Shown in pieces: positions 53,740 to 62,058 of a DNA stretch of 64,000 bases. The position numbers and the translations under genes are program-made. Under the pieces are notes generated by a model. That model made no database searches. It saw only the letters and a list, made by a program, of their open reading frames with translations, and was not told the DNA's origin. The DNA is from Phycisphaerales bacterium (GTDB taxonomy: Bacteria; Planctomycetota; Phycisphaerae; Phycisphaerales; UBA1924). Each line of letters opens with the position of its first letter. Position 1 is the stretch's first letter. The stretch is from the NCBI GenBank assembly GCA_040221175.1, contig JAVJVK010000004.1:790268-854267 (forward strand). Direction: 5' to 3'.

Positions 53740-54015
53740 CGAAATAAACCTCCCCGGATGCATCCGGCTCGTGCCACGGCTCGAGCCAATTCTGAGCCTG
53801 GGCTCTCGTCCGTCCGCGAGCAAGGCAGGCCCGCGTGAACCCAGCGTCGAAGGGGCATAACGGCCACCATCGCGGCCCGTTACGCCCGATTCCAACGCCT
53901 ACCCAGGCACCCTATCACGGCGTGTGCCATCCGCAACCGTTGTGGCCGGTGATTGTCGTGTTTTCGACAAGTCGTGGCTTATAGGACGTTGTTACGGGTC
54001 CATCCCCCGATCGCG

Positions 54016-54021
54016 TATGCT
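54016..54021 (+). promoter_or_regulatory. -10-like TATGCT, decides start of AAA+ gene
   Basis: TATGCT ends 7 bases before ATG 54029. The alternative ATG at 54017 lies inside the hexamer and is therefore unlikely. Confidence 0.5.
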
Positions 54022-54028
54022 GGGCACT

Positions 54029-55525
54029 ATGGCCGAATCCAATCTCGATCGTTTGCGGGGACTGATGCGGGTGACCAGCCAGCCGGCCATCACCATCGCG
54101 ACCGCCGAAGAGGTGTACGCCCTCAATCTCGTGCGCGACGCCGCCGCCGATCAAGGCATGGTCTGCTACCGCTGGACGCTTACCGGCGGGCTCCAGGACG
54201 CGGCCATGGAAGACACCGGCCAGTCGAGCGAGACGCAACTGGCCGAACGCGCGCTCCGGCAGATCGCCAGCGAGGGCAAGCCGGGCGTGTACGTGATGCT
54301 CGACCTTGGACATCACCTCGACGAAGTGAAGGTTGCGCGCGCCCTGCGTGAGGCGTTGTTTCGCGCCAATGAGCAAGCCCAGCTCATCGTCCTGATCGAT
54401 CACGAACGCATCACCCAGCCCGTGCTCCGCCAGTACGCGGCCGAGTTCGAGATCATGCCGCCCGACACCGAGGAAATCGAGCGGCTCGTGCGCACGCAAC
54501 TACGAGCCCACCACCGCCACACGCCCATCGAAATCGACGTCAAGCGGAGCGAGTGGGAGGCGATGATCCGCAACCTTCGCGGGCTGACACGGCGGCAGAT
54601 CCAGAACATCGTGGCCGAGGTCGTTCGCGATGACCTCAGGCTGGATGGCGACGACCTGCCCCGCATCGTCGCCCGAAAGCGTGAGTACGTGAAGGCCGAC
54701 GGGCTGCTGGAGTTCATCGAGGCCCCCGCCACGCTCGACGACATCGGCGGTCTCAAGAACCTCAAGAAGTGGCTCTCCAGCCGTCTGCTGACCACCGAGG
54801 CCGAGGCCGAAGAGCACGGGCTGGATTCACCCCGCGGCGTTCTCATGCTGGGCGTGCAAGGGGCCGGCAAGAGCCTGTGCGCCAAGGCCATCAGCGCCGC
54901 CTGGAAGCGCCCGCTCCTGCGGCTCGACCCCACCTCGCTCTACGACCGCTACGTGGGCTCGAGCGAGAACCGCCTGCGGACGGCCCTGCACCAGGCCGAA
55001 CTCATGGCGCCCATCATCCTGTGGATCGATGAGATCGAGAAGGGGTTCGCGTCGGTCAGCAACAGCGGGGCCGACGGCGGGCTCAGCCGCCGCATGTTCG
55101 GCAGCCTGCTCACCTGGATGCAGGAGCACCGCGAGCCAGTCTTCATCGTCGCCACGGCCAACGACATCGAGAGCCTGCCACCCGAGCTGATGCGCAAGGG
55201 CCGCTTCGACGAGATCTTCTTCGTCGACCTCCCCGGCGAAGAGGCCCGCCAGGCGATCCTCGAGATCCACCTGCGCAAGCGCCGGCTGAACCCCGAGGAC
55301 TTCGACCTCAAGAAGCTCATCAAGGCCACCGAGGGCTTCAGCGGCGCCGAGATCGAGCAGGGCATCATTGCCGCCCGGCACGAAGCGTTTGCCCAGCGTC
55401 AGAGCGTGACGACCGAGGGCCTGCTGAGCGTTTTCGGCGAGAGCCCGCCCCTGAGCGTGACAATGTCCGAGAAGGTCGCCAAACTCCGCCAGTGGGCTAA
55501 GGGCCGGTGCGTGATGGCGGGGTGA
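54029..55525 (+). CDS. Ycf46-like AAA+ ATPase
   Basis: 498 residues. The N-terminal about 245 residues are the Ycf46-type non-ATPase domain (VYVMLDLGHHLDEVKVARAL, LIVLIDHERITQPVL). The AAA+ domain follows with Walker A GVQGAGKSLCAK (about 274-285), Walker B PIILWIDEIEKGF, sensor-1 region VFIVATANDIESLPPELMRK and arginine-finger GRFDEIFFVDLPG. Close in layout to the plastid/cyanobacterial Ycf46 proteins, implicated in CO2 use and photosynthesis regulation there; the role in non-phototrophs is unknown. Confidence 0.9.
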   Translation: MAESNLDRLRGLMRVTSQPAITIATAEEVYALNLVRDAAADQGMVCYRWTLTGGLQDAAMEDTGQSSETQLAERALRQIASEGKPGVYVMLDLGHHLDEVKVARALREALFRANEQAQLIVLIDHERITQPVLRQYAAEFEIMPPDTEEIERLVRTQLRAHHRHTPIEIDVKRSEWEAMIRNLRGLTRRQIQNIVAEVVRDDLRLDGDDLPRIVARKREYVKADGLLEFIEAPATLDDIGGLKNLKKWLSSRLLTTEAEAEEHGLDSPRGVLMLGVQGAGKSLCAKAISAAWKRPLLRLDPTSLYDRYVGSSENRLRTALHQAELMAPIILWIDEIEKGFASVSNSGADGGLSRRMFGSLLTWMQEHREPVFIVATANDIESLPPELMRKGRFDEIFFVDLPGEEARQAILEIHLRKRRLNPEDFDLKKLIKATEGFSGAEIEQGIIAARHEAFAQRQSVTTEGLLSVFGESPPLSVTMSEKVAKLRQWAKGRCVMAG

Positions 55526-55528
55526 GCG

Positions 55529-56032
55529 TCAGCCGTTCTGGTGCTCGCCCATGTCAGAGTCGCTCCACCAGCTCGGAAAGTTTCCGCCCTTCGACGCGTG
55601 GTACCAGCCCTCGAGCGTGCCGCCAACGAAGCGGAAGAATACCGGCTCATCGTGGACCATCCCGTAGCTCGAGCCCTCGTAGCGGTACACGCGGCGGTCG
55701 CGGACCTCATAGATCAGCGCCGTCTCGCCGTTAACGTCCTTCGAGCCGCGGTACACGGCCTCGGGGAAGATCTTGCGGAACTGATCGACGGTGGTGTCGG
55801 GCCCCAGCTTGCCCAGTCGGGCATTCTCGGCCTGGCTGAAGCTCGGCACGTCGGCCTTGGATCGCACGGTGAGCGCATCGTCCTGCTGGTCCGAGGTCAG
55901 CCGCGTCCGATCCTCCACGATGTACTCCTTCTTGCCGCCGCCAATCGAGAAAACACACCCCTGCGCGAGCAACGCTGCCGCCGCCAGGCCCAGACCCACC
56001 GCGACTCGCGTTCGATTCCTGTTCGTAGTCAT
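55529..56032 (-). CDS. Small exported lipoprotein-like protein, unknown function
   Basis: 167 residues. Signal-like N-terminus MTTNRNRTRVAVGLGLAAAA then LLAQGCVF, a weak lipobox with Cys25. The mature part is hydrophilic. It has a strand-rich C-terminal half (ALIYEVRDRRVYRYEGSSYG, FFRFVGGTLEGWYHAS) that looks like a SmpA/OmlA-type fold. AGGA lies about 9 bases before the ATG. TACAAT on the minus strand near 56087 is a possible -10. It ends 3 bases from the AAA+ gene stop (convergent). Confidence 0.6.
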   Translation of the reverse strand: MTTNRNRTRVAVGLGLAAAALLAQGCVFSIGGGKKEYIVEDRTRLTSDQQDDALTVRSKADVPSFSQAENARLGKLGPDTTVDQFRKIFPEAVYRGSKDVNGETALIYEVRDRRVYRYEGSSYGMVHDEPVFFRFVGGTLEGWYHASKGGNFPSWWSDSDMGEHQNG

Positions 56033-56132
56033 GTCCGACGTCCTTTCTTCCTCTCGTTGAAGGGCACGAATCCCGCGTGCCATTGTAGTGGGAAGTCGCA
56101 AAGGTTAGTTTCAACAAACTTGCGGAATCGTC

Positions 56133-57887
56133 TCACACCCGGAAGATCGCCCCCATCTTCTTGCCCAGCAAGGCGCTGGCGCCCACCAGCGTCACGGTCA
56201 GCAGGGCCATGCCCCACACGCCCATGGCGCTGGCGATGTAGGGGCCGTCGCCCTGGCGGTTGCTGAAGGCATAAATCGCCCGGGTGATCGGCCAGTCGTC
56301 CTGCTTCTGGGCGAGCAGCAGGCTGTCTGACACTTCCAGCATGCTGAAGGCGAACACCAGCAGCGCCCCGGCGATGATGTTGGCCAGGATCAACGGCAGC
56401 ACCACGCTGCGGATCGCACGCATCCGGCTCGCGCCCAGGTTCAGGGCCGCCTCTTCCATCTCGCCGCTGGTCTGCTCGAGCCCGGCGACCACCGACCGCA
56501 CGATGTACGGCAGCCGGCGCACGGCATAGGCAAGCACAAGCAAGGGAATCGGGTTCGGATCGACGCCCACCACCGACACCACGCCGTCCAGGGGCGCCGC
56601 GATCTCGCCGAAGCCCAGGTTGATCGAGCCGCGGAAGGGCCACGCCAGGCTCACCGCCACGAATCCGAAGGCCAGCACCAGCCCGGGCACCGCCAGCGGC
56701 AGCATGCACAGCGTGTCGAGCACGCTGCGCCCAACCGCCCTGGTCCGCACGATCAGGTATCCCACCGTCACCCCGATCGAGGCATTCAACACGACCGCCA
56801 TGGCCGAATAAACCAGGCTGTTCGCGATGGACCGGAAGGCCGCGTCGCTGCCCAGCGCCACGCCGAAGTGGGCCAGGGTGAAGCTCCTGGGAAGCAGGCT
56901 CTGGTACCACTGGCCCACGCCGCTGACGCTCATAAGCACCACGCCGATGTGGGGCGCGACAGCGAGGATCGTGACCAGAAGGAACGCCGCCGCCGCCAGC
57001 CAGCCCTTGGCCCCGCGCAGGGTGACTTCGCTGCTGGCCCGCGTCGCGCGGGTGCTCATGGCATAGCCCCGCCTGCCGAAGGCGATCTTGCCCGCGGCAT
57101 AGGCCGCCAGCGATGCGGCCAGCAACACGAACGTCAGGGCGTACGGACGGGCCGATCCCTCCACCTCGCTGAGCCCGTAGAAGATCTGTACGGCCGTCAC
57201 GCGGTCATAATCGAACATCAGCGGCGTGCCGAGCTCGGTGAACGCCCAGATGAAGACGATGGTGCCGCCAGCGAACAGGCCCGGCCGGATGAGCGGCAGC
57301 GTGATGCGCGTGAAGCGTCGCCACGGGCCGGCGCCCAGGTTCTCGGCGGCCTCGTTCATGGCCGGGTCGAGATTGGCCAGCGCCGCCGTCGCATTGAGGT
57401 AGAGGATCGGGTAGAGGTGCAACGCCTGCACGATGATCACGCCCAGGCCCTTGGCCTCGCCCATGACGTCCCAGTTGGTGCCCAGCAGGGTGTTGAGCAT
57501 GCCCTCGCGACCCATCAGGGCCCGAAAGCCGATAGCGCCCACGAAGGGAGGCAGGATCAACGGCACCAGAATGAGCGCACTGAACACGCCCTTGAATGGG
57601 AAACGGTGCCGGGCGGCCAGGAGCGCCAGCGGCACGGCGATGAGCCCGCTCAGGAGGGTTGTACCCGTCGCAATCCAGAAGGCATTGAACAGCCCTTCGC
57701 GGGTGACCGGGTCGCGGAACACCCGAAGCACATGGGCCAAGGTCCATCCGCCATCGCCCGTGGGATCAACGGCGAAACCGCCGCGGATGGTCAGCACGAT
57801 CGGATAAATCAGCGACAAGCCCAGGAACGCGACGAGCAGTACGACCAGCGTCTGCTCGATGAGCCGGCGCAAGGTCAACGCGTGCAT
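56133..57887 (-). CDS. ABC transporter permease with two fused domains, FbpB-like
   Basis: 584 residues, about 12 membrane segments forming two binding-protein-dependent permease domains. Each has the EAA loop: MNEAAENLGAGPWRRFTRIT in the first half and MEEAALNLGASRMRAIRSVV in the second. Fused permeases of this layout occur in Fe(III), thiamine and phosphonate importers (FbpB, ThiP). No ATPase or binding protein gene is adjacent, so the substrate is unknown. It starts 4 bases after the M16 gene stop, suggesting cotranscription. Confidence 0.9.
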   Translation of the reverse strand: MHALTLRRLIEQTLVVLLVAFLGLSLIYPIVLTIRGGFAVDPTGDGGWTLAHVLRVFRDPVTREGLFNAFWIATGTTLLSGLIAVPLALLAARHRFPFKGVFSALILVPLILPPFVGAIGFRALMGREGMLNTLLGTNWDVMGEAKGLGVIIVQALHLYPILYLNATAALANLDPAMNEAAENLGAGPWRRFTRITLPLIRPGLFAGGTIVFIWAFTELGTPLMFDYDRVTAVQIFYGLSEVEGSARPYALTFVLLAASLAAYAAGKIAFGRRGYAMSTRATRASSEVTLRGAKGWLAAAAFLLVTILAVAPHIGVVLMSVSGVGQWYQSLLPRSFTLAHFGVALGSDAAFRSIANSLVYSAMAVVLNASIGVTVGYLIVRTRAVGRSVLDTLCMLPLAVPGLVLAFGFVAVSLAWPFRGSINLGFGEIAAPLDGVVSVVGVDPNPIPLLVLAYAVRRLPYIVRSVVAGLEQTSGEMEEAALNLGASRMRAIRSVVLPLILANIIAGALLVFAFSMLEVSDSLLLAQKQDDWPITRAIYAFSNRQGDGPYIASAMGVWGMALLTVTLVGASALLGKKMGAIFRV

Positions 57888-57891
57888 GGGC

Positions 57892-59142
57892 TCAGGCCTC
57901 CGCCTTAGCTTCTTGGGCGGTCAGCGACGGCCCGAGGGTTAGGATCGTTGGATTGCCGCGGTCAAAGCCCGCGAGGTAGTCCCGCAGCGAATCGAGCGTC
58001 ACCGCGTCGATTTCGGCAACCCGCTCCTCCAGAGATCGACAGCGTGCCAGCTTCCGGTAGTCATTGGCAAGGGCTCCGGCCCGCGCCGAGGTCGACTCGC
58101 CGCCGAAGACGATCCGCGACTTCAGGCCCACGCGGGCCCGCTCGAACTCCTCGGCCGTCGGCGCCCCCTCGCTCGTGGCGATCCGGTTCAACTCGGCCTG
58201 GAGCACCTCGAGCGACTCGGCGGCCCGATCGGGCGTGGTGCCGACGTAGGCCGACACCCAACCGGCTTCACGCTCGGGCGTATACGCGGCGTGCACGGCG
58301 TAGCACAACCCGCGCTTCTCCCGCACTTCGCTGAACAGGCGCCCCGACATGCCCCCGCTGAGCACGGCGGTAGCCAATCGCTCGCAGGCGGCGTCCGGCG
58401 TGCCATCTCGCGGCGCCTCTCGAACGACCATGATCTGGACCTGGGCGCCATCGTCGTCCACGTGGTGCACGCCCCGTTCGCCCAGGCCCCGCGCCATCGG
58501 CTCGGCGGCCTGGCCCCACCAGCCTTCCAGGGCGGCATCCAACGTCTGCTGGGCCATCAGCGGATCGATGTCGCCGGCCAGCGCGATGATGCTGCCCCGA
58601 GGCACGAAGCCGGTTCGGATGAACTCGCACGCGTCGGCGTGCGTGCACGCCTCCAGGCCCTCCCGCGTTCCGTACGTCGATCTATTCAACGGCGGCGGCA
58701 GGTGGTGGGCCATGGCTTCGACGCCCACCCACTCTTGCGGGTCGTCCGTCAGCGCATCGAGTTCCTGGATGGCAAGGCTTCTGGCGGGCGCGAAGGCCGC
58801 CTCGTCCATCGTCGGCCTGACGATCAGGTCGGCCAGCAACGGCACGGCCTTGGTCAGGTCCTGGCCGACGAACGTGGCCGACAAGCGACTCGTTCGAACG
58901 CCCGTATCCAGGCTGCGGCTCACGCCGGCCGCGTCGAGCGCGTCGGCGTGCTCCCGGCTGCTCAAGCCGCCCGCCCCGCGTTGGGCCATTTCGGCCGCGA
59001 TTCCCGCGATGCCCAGCCGATCGTCAGGCTCGGCGGCCGCCCCGGCGGGCAGGGTCCAACTGAGCGCGCAGCTCTTGACGCCCGCCATCGATTCGACCAG
59101 CAGGACGGCACCGCACGCAAGTTCTCGGATCTCGATCGCCAT
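57892..59142 (-). CDS. M16-family peptidase-like protein lacking the HxxEH motif
   Basis: 416 residues with two M16 (insulinase/MPP) domains. Where the zinc motif HxxEH is expected, the sequence is GIAGIAAEMAQRGAGG (residues 44-59), with neither His. The second domain keeps the Arg/Tyr signature SGRLFSEVREKRGLCYAVHA. In this family the non-catalytic partner commonly has this pattern; an active subunit normally accompanies it but none is present here. TAAACT ends 8 bases before the ATG. It leads a two-gene group with the ABC permease. Confidence 0.82.
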   Translation of the reverse strand: MAIEIRELACGAVLLVESMAGVKSCALSWTLPAGAAAEPDDRLGIAGIAAEMAQRGAGGLSSREHADALDAAGVSRSLDTGVRTSRLSATFVGQDLTKAVPLLADLIVRPTMDEAAFAPARSLAIQELDALTDDPQEWVGVEAMAHHLPPPLNRSTYGTREGLEACTHADACEFIRTGFVPRGSIIALAGDIDPLMAQQTLDAALEGWWGQAAEPMARGLGERGVHHVDDDGAQVQIMVVREAPRDGTPDAACERLATAVLSGGMSGRLFSEVREKRGLCYAVHAAYTPEREAGWVSAYVGTTPDRAAESLEVLQAELNRIATSEGAPTAEEFERARVGLKSRIVFGGESTSARAGALANDYRKLARCRSLEERVAEIDAVTLDSLRDYLAGFDRGNPTILTLGPSLTAQEAKAEA

Positions 59143-59150
59143 GGTGGCGC

Positions 59151-59156
59151 AGTTTA
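59151..59156 (-). promoter_or_regulatory. -10-like TAAACT upstream of M16-like gene
   Basis: On the minus strand TAAACT ends 8 bases before the ATG at 59142; no ribosome site. Confidence 0.42.
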
Positions 59157-59292
59157 GCGGACGCTCGCCCGCCCGGCCCTGCGGCGGCATAATCGGCGCC
59201 ACCGCCACCACCGACCACATTCCACGCTCGCCAGCCCGCCGAACCCATTTCGATCGGCCCCGCAACCGATGGTCCCTTTTGAGAGGTACGCG

Positions 59293-60045
59293 ATGCCCAA
59301 TGGACGCTCCAGCATGCGCCGGATTGTGGACGTGGTCGCCCTGGGGCTGTGCCTCGTCGCGGCCACGCTCGTCGTCATCCAGCAGACGCGACAGGGCACG
59401 GTCGAGAACGTAGTCGTGCAGACCGAGTTGTCGCTTGCACGGTTTCACTCCACGCTCAAGGTCCAGGCCACCACCCGCGGGGTTGCCGTCAATGGTCGGG
59501 GCTGGCCCAACACGATCGAGGGCCACTGGTTCGGCGATGCACCCCCGCTCAACCACCTGCTCACCGGCGACCGACCGTGGGTCGAGATCGCGCCGGCCGA
59601 AGATGCCGACCGCGATCATCCCGCCGACCCGGTGGCGTTCGATACCGATGGGGTGAAGGCCCCGAGCTTTTGGTACAACCCCTACCGCGGCGTGGTACGC
59701 GCAAGAGTTGCGCCCCAGATCAACGACGAGCAGACCTTGGCGCTGTACAACCGGGTCAACGGCGTGTTCCTGGCAACCTTGGCGCCCGAGGGCGGACTGC
59801 GCAGCGCCGAACGGGAACGCGACGACGCGGAGCGGCTGCGTGAGATGTCCGAACGCGTGCGACAACTCGCCGAGTCGACCGGCGCCATCGTCACAACCGA
59901 CAACGTGGTGAAGGTGCGCCGCGTTGGACCCGAAGGTGAAGACGAGGAGCCCCAACCGCCCGAAGCGGAGCATCGGAGCGATCCGAGCCCGGCGGTCATC
60001 GACGAGCCCGGCGAGGGCTCCGATGCACCAAAAAACCCCCGCTGA
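59293..60045 (+). CDS. Membrane-anchored protein of unknown function
   Basis: 250 residues. One N-terminal membrane segment (about residues 9-30, RIVDVVALGLCLVAATLVVI) precedes an exported part. It contains GRGWPNTIEGHWFGDAPPLN and WVEIAPAEDADRDHPADPVA, then a charged helix (about 165-205). The C-terminus is proline-rich and acidic. Conserved-looking aromatic clusters (FWYNPYRGVVRARV) suggest a folded domain, but no family is recognised. GAGAGG lies 7 bases before the ATG. Confidence 0.6.
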   Translation: MPNGRSSMRRIVDVVALGLCLVAATLVVIQQTRQGTVENVVVQTELSLARFHSTLKVQATTRGVAVNGRGWPNTIEGHWFGDAPPLNHLLTGDRPWVEIAPAEDADRDHPADPVAFDTDGVKAPSFWYNPYRGVVRARVAPQINDEQTLALYNRVNGVFLATLAPEGGLRSAERERDDAERLREMSERVRQLAESTGAIVTTDNVVKVRRVGPEGEDEEPQPPEAEHRSDPSPAVIDEPGEGSDAPKNPR

Positions 60046-60065
60046 AGCCCGTGAGAGGGGTTTTT
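60031..60065. terminator. Bidirectional terminator between convergent genes
   Basis: AAAAACCCC (60031-60039) and GGGGTTTTT (60057-60065) form a 9-bp perfect stem with a T-run on each strand. The stop codon of the upstream gene lies in the loop and that of dapB at its edge. Confidence 0.88.
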
Positions 60066-60786
60066 ATCCCTTCTCGGATGCCAGTCCGAGCACGTCGGTC
60101 ATGTCGTAACGGCCGGGCTTCTGGTCGACGAGCCATGCCGCGGCACGCAGCGCACCGCGCGCGAACAGGTCCCTCGAGTGCGCCGTGTGCGAGAGTTCGA
60201 ACGTCTCATCGGGACCATCGAATCGGACGACGTGCTCGCCCACGATGCCCCCTGCGCGCACCGATGCGACGCTCATTGAACCAAACCGGGAAGCGCCGTC
60301 CGATGCCTTTTCGATCTCCGCCCGCAGCGCATTGGCGGTGCCCGAAGGGGCATCGACCTTCCCCGAACGGTGCCATTCTGCAATTGACGGAAAAAAATTT
60401 TCGCCCAGCGCGCGGGCGATTTTCTGGACCGTGTGGATGAGCACGACGCACCCGACGGAGGTGTTTGGCGCGACCAGCACGGGCACGCTCGTCGACAACT
60501 CGGCAAGCGCGTCAAGGTGCTCCTGCTCGAGCCCGGTGGTGCCAACCAGCAACGGCGCAGCGCGATCTCTGGCAAGCGCGATCGAATCGGGAATCGCGCC
60601 AAAATGCGAGAAATCCACGAGAATTTCGTGATTCTGGCGCGCGAGGTCGCACGCGTGGGCATGCGGATGCTCGCGGTCGATGCGCGCGACGACGTCGAAG
60701 CAATCATCGCCGGTGGCGAGCGCATCGATGCGCGAACCAAGAGCGCCCGAGGCGCCCACGAGCAGGATGGAGATGGGTCGTGACAT
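60064..60786 (-). CDS. dapB: 4-hydroxy-tetrahydrodipicolinate reductase
   Basis: Lysine and meso-diaminopimelate synthesis enzyme using NAD(P)H. 240 residues. N-terminal Rossmann start SILLVGASGALGSRIDALAT, PLLVGTTGLEQEHLDAL, APNTSVGC, and the catalytic region EWHRSGKVDAPSGTANAL. The conserved HHxxK is HRSGK here: the first His and the Lys are kept, the second His is Arg. C-terminus KPGRYDMTDVLGL is typical. It could also start two codons upstream at 60792. Confidence 0.93.
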   Translation of the reverse strand: MSRPISILLVGASGALGSRIDALATGDDCFDVVARIDREHPHAHACDLARQNHEILVDFSHFGAIPDSIALARDRAAPLLVGTTGLEQEHLDALAELSTSVPVLVAPNTSVGCVVLIHTVQKIARALGENFFPSIAEWHRSGKVDAPSGTANALRAEIEKASDGASRFGSMSVASVRAGGIVGEHVVRFDGPDETFELSHTAHSRDLFARGALRAAAWLVDQKPGRYDMTDVLGLASEKG

Positions 60787-60986
60787 GGTCATGTATCGCG
60801 TGACAGGCCCATTCGAGGGCATGAAAAAAATGTGGACGAAACGGAAAGTTCTAGTAGACTACTCAAGCCGCGTGGGGAACACACCCGATACACGCTGCGC
60901 GCGCCCTTTGTCCACCGAATGCCCGGCTCGCACATCGGCGCGTGTGGTAACCAGGCGAAGTCGGGCATGAGAGCAGGAGTTTGCTC

Positions 60987-61325
60987 ATGGCGAAGAAAGC
61001 CGCAAGGAAGAAGGCCACCCGCAAGAAGGCGGCCAAGAAAACGGCGAAGAAGACCACCCGCAAGAAGGCAACCCGCAAGGCCGGCGCTCGCAAGACCGCC
61101 GCCCGCAAGACCGGAACCCGCAAGGCCGGCACCCGCAAGAAGGCCGCCAAGAAGACGGCCAAGAAGGCCACTCGCAAGAAGGCGACCCGCAAGACCGCCG
61201 CTCGCAAGACCGGAACCCGCAAGAAGGCCGCCAAGAAGGCCACCCGCAAGGCCGGCACGCGCAAGACTGCTGCTCGCAAGACCGGCGCACGCAAGAAGGC
61301 AACCCGCCGCACCGTGCGTCGCTGA
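60987..61325 (+). CDS. Histone H1-like lysine/arginine-rich (Hc2-type) nucleoid protein
   Basis: 112 residues made almost only of Lys, Arg, Ala, Thr and Gly. It has short tandem units such as KKATRKK, AAKKTAKK and RKTAARKTGTRKAGTRKK, and no hydrophobic core. This composition matches Hc2-type H1-like proteins that condense DNA. The DNA itself is a degenerate tandem repeat of cgcaagaaggc-like units, so length variation between strains is likely. AGGAG lies 8 bases before the ATG and a strong terminator follows. An upstream TTG (60981) is not favoured. It complements the tail-less Hc1-type protein at 22087. Confidence 0.88.
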   Translation: MAKKAARKKATRKKAAKKTAKKTTRKKATRKAGARKTAARKTGTRKAGTRKKAAKKTAKKATRKKATRKTAARKTGTRKKAAKKATRKAGTRKTAARKTGARKKATRRTVRR

Positions 61326-61351
61326 CGCACCGCCCATGCCAGGCATTCTCT

Positions 61352-61379
61352 CGGCGATCCGGGTCGAACCGGATCGCCG
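61352..61379 (+). terminator. Rho-independent terminator of the Hc2-like gene
   Basis: CGGCGATCCGG (61352-61362), loop GTCGAA, CCGGATCGCCG (61369-61379): an 11-bp perfect stem followed by TTTTC. Confidence 0.9.
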
Positions 61380-61419
61380 TTTTCGTTGCGCCCGACGCAG
61401 CACGCGGCAACAATCACCC

Positions 61420-62058
61420 ATGCGCACCGACACGCACGCCGACGATCGAGACGCACGGGCCCGATTGCTCGCACACCTCGCGGGCGTCCTGGTCTGCGAG
61501 GCCGGGGCCGAGCCATGCCGCCTGGTCGTCGCCGAAGCGGGCGGCTTGGTCACTTTGCCCATGCACCGGGACCTGGACGAGGCCGGCCACTGGTCGTTCG
61601 CGGCGCGGCAGGAGTTGGACCCGGCCATCGAACTCTCGCTCGAGCCTCCCAGCGGAGTCGGCCAATTGTCCGACCCGGCCGAGATCGAGGCCGACCGCTG
61701 GCTGGCCTACCACGGCTCCACACCCCCGAAGTGTCGGTTGGTGTCGCTTGCAGTCTCGTTCGCTCGGTATGCGGACGACCAAGGACGCACGCAGGTGGCT
61801 GAGGACGTGCTGACGCCCAATCCGCTGCGTTCGCACGTGCCGGCGCTGTGCAAGTTGCTCAATGGCGACAGGGCGAAGCTGGCCGACGCGTGCGCGAGGC
61901 TGACCGGCGTGCGGCCCGAGTCGCCCATCGCGGTGGGCGTGGATGAATGGGGCGTGCACGTGAAGGCCGCCTTCGACGTGCTGCGGTTGGGGTTCGAAGA
62001 GCCGGCGATGGATGAGGCGGCGGCCAGGGCGGCGATCGAGGAGGTGCTGGGTGGGTGA
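61420..62058 (+). CDS. DUF2470-like protein
   Basis: 212 residues. The N-terminal half resembles a split-barrel (pyridoxamine-oxidase-like) region in spacing only. The C-terminal part (from about residue 140, VPALCKLLNGDRAKLADACA, then VGVDEWGVHVKAA and LRLGFEEPAMDEAAAR) matches the DUF2470 pattern of N-x-D-H-x-x-A-L, V-D-x-x-G, and F-P/E-E-P. DUF2470 often caps heme-utilisation or FMN-barrel proteins. Start at ATG 61420; AACAAT ends 5 bases before it and there is no ribosome site. Its 3' end overlaps the amidohydrolase start by 8 bases. Confidence 0.6.
   Translation: MRTDTHADDRDARARLLAHLAGVLVCEAGAEPCRLVVAEAGGLVTLPMHRDLDEAGHWSFAARQELDPAIELSLEPPSGVGQLSDPAEIEADRWLAYHGSTPPKCRLVSLAVSFARYADDQGRTQVAEDVLTPNPLRSHVPALCKLLNGDRAKLADACARLTGVRPESPIAVGVDEWGVHVKAAFDVLRLGFEEPAMDEAAARAAIEEVLGG

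Noticed and set aside
60987-61325. Possible CRISPR or intergenic tandem-repeat array
   Set aside because: The repeats are irregular, in frame, and encode the Lys/Arg-rich H1-like protein; there are no unique spacers of constant length.
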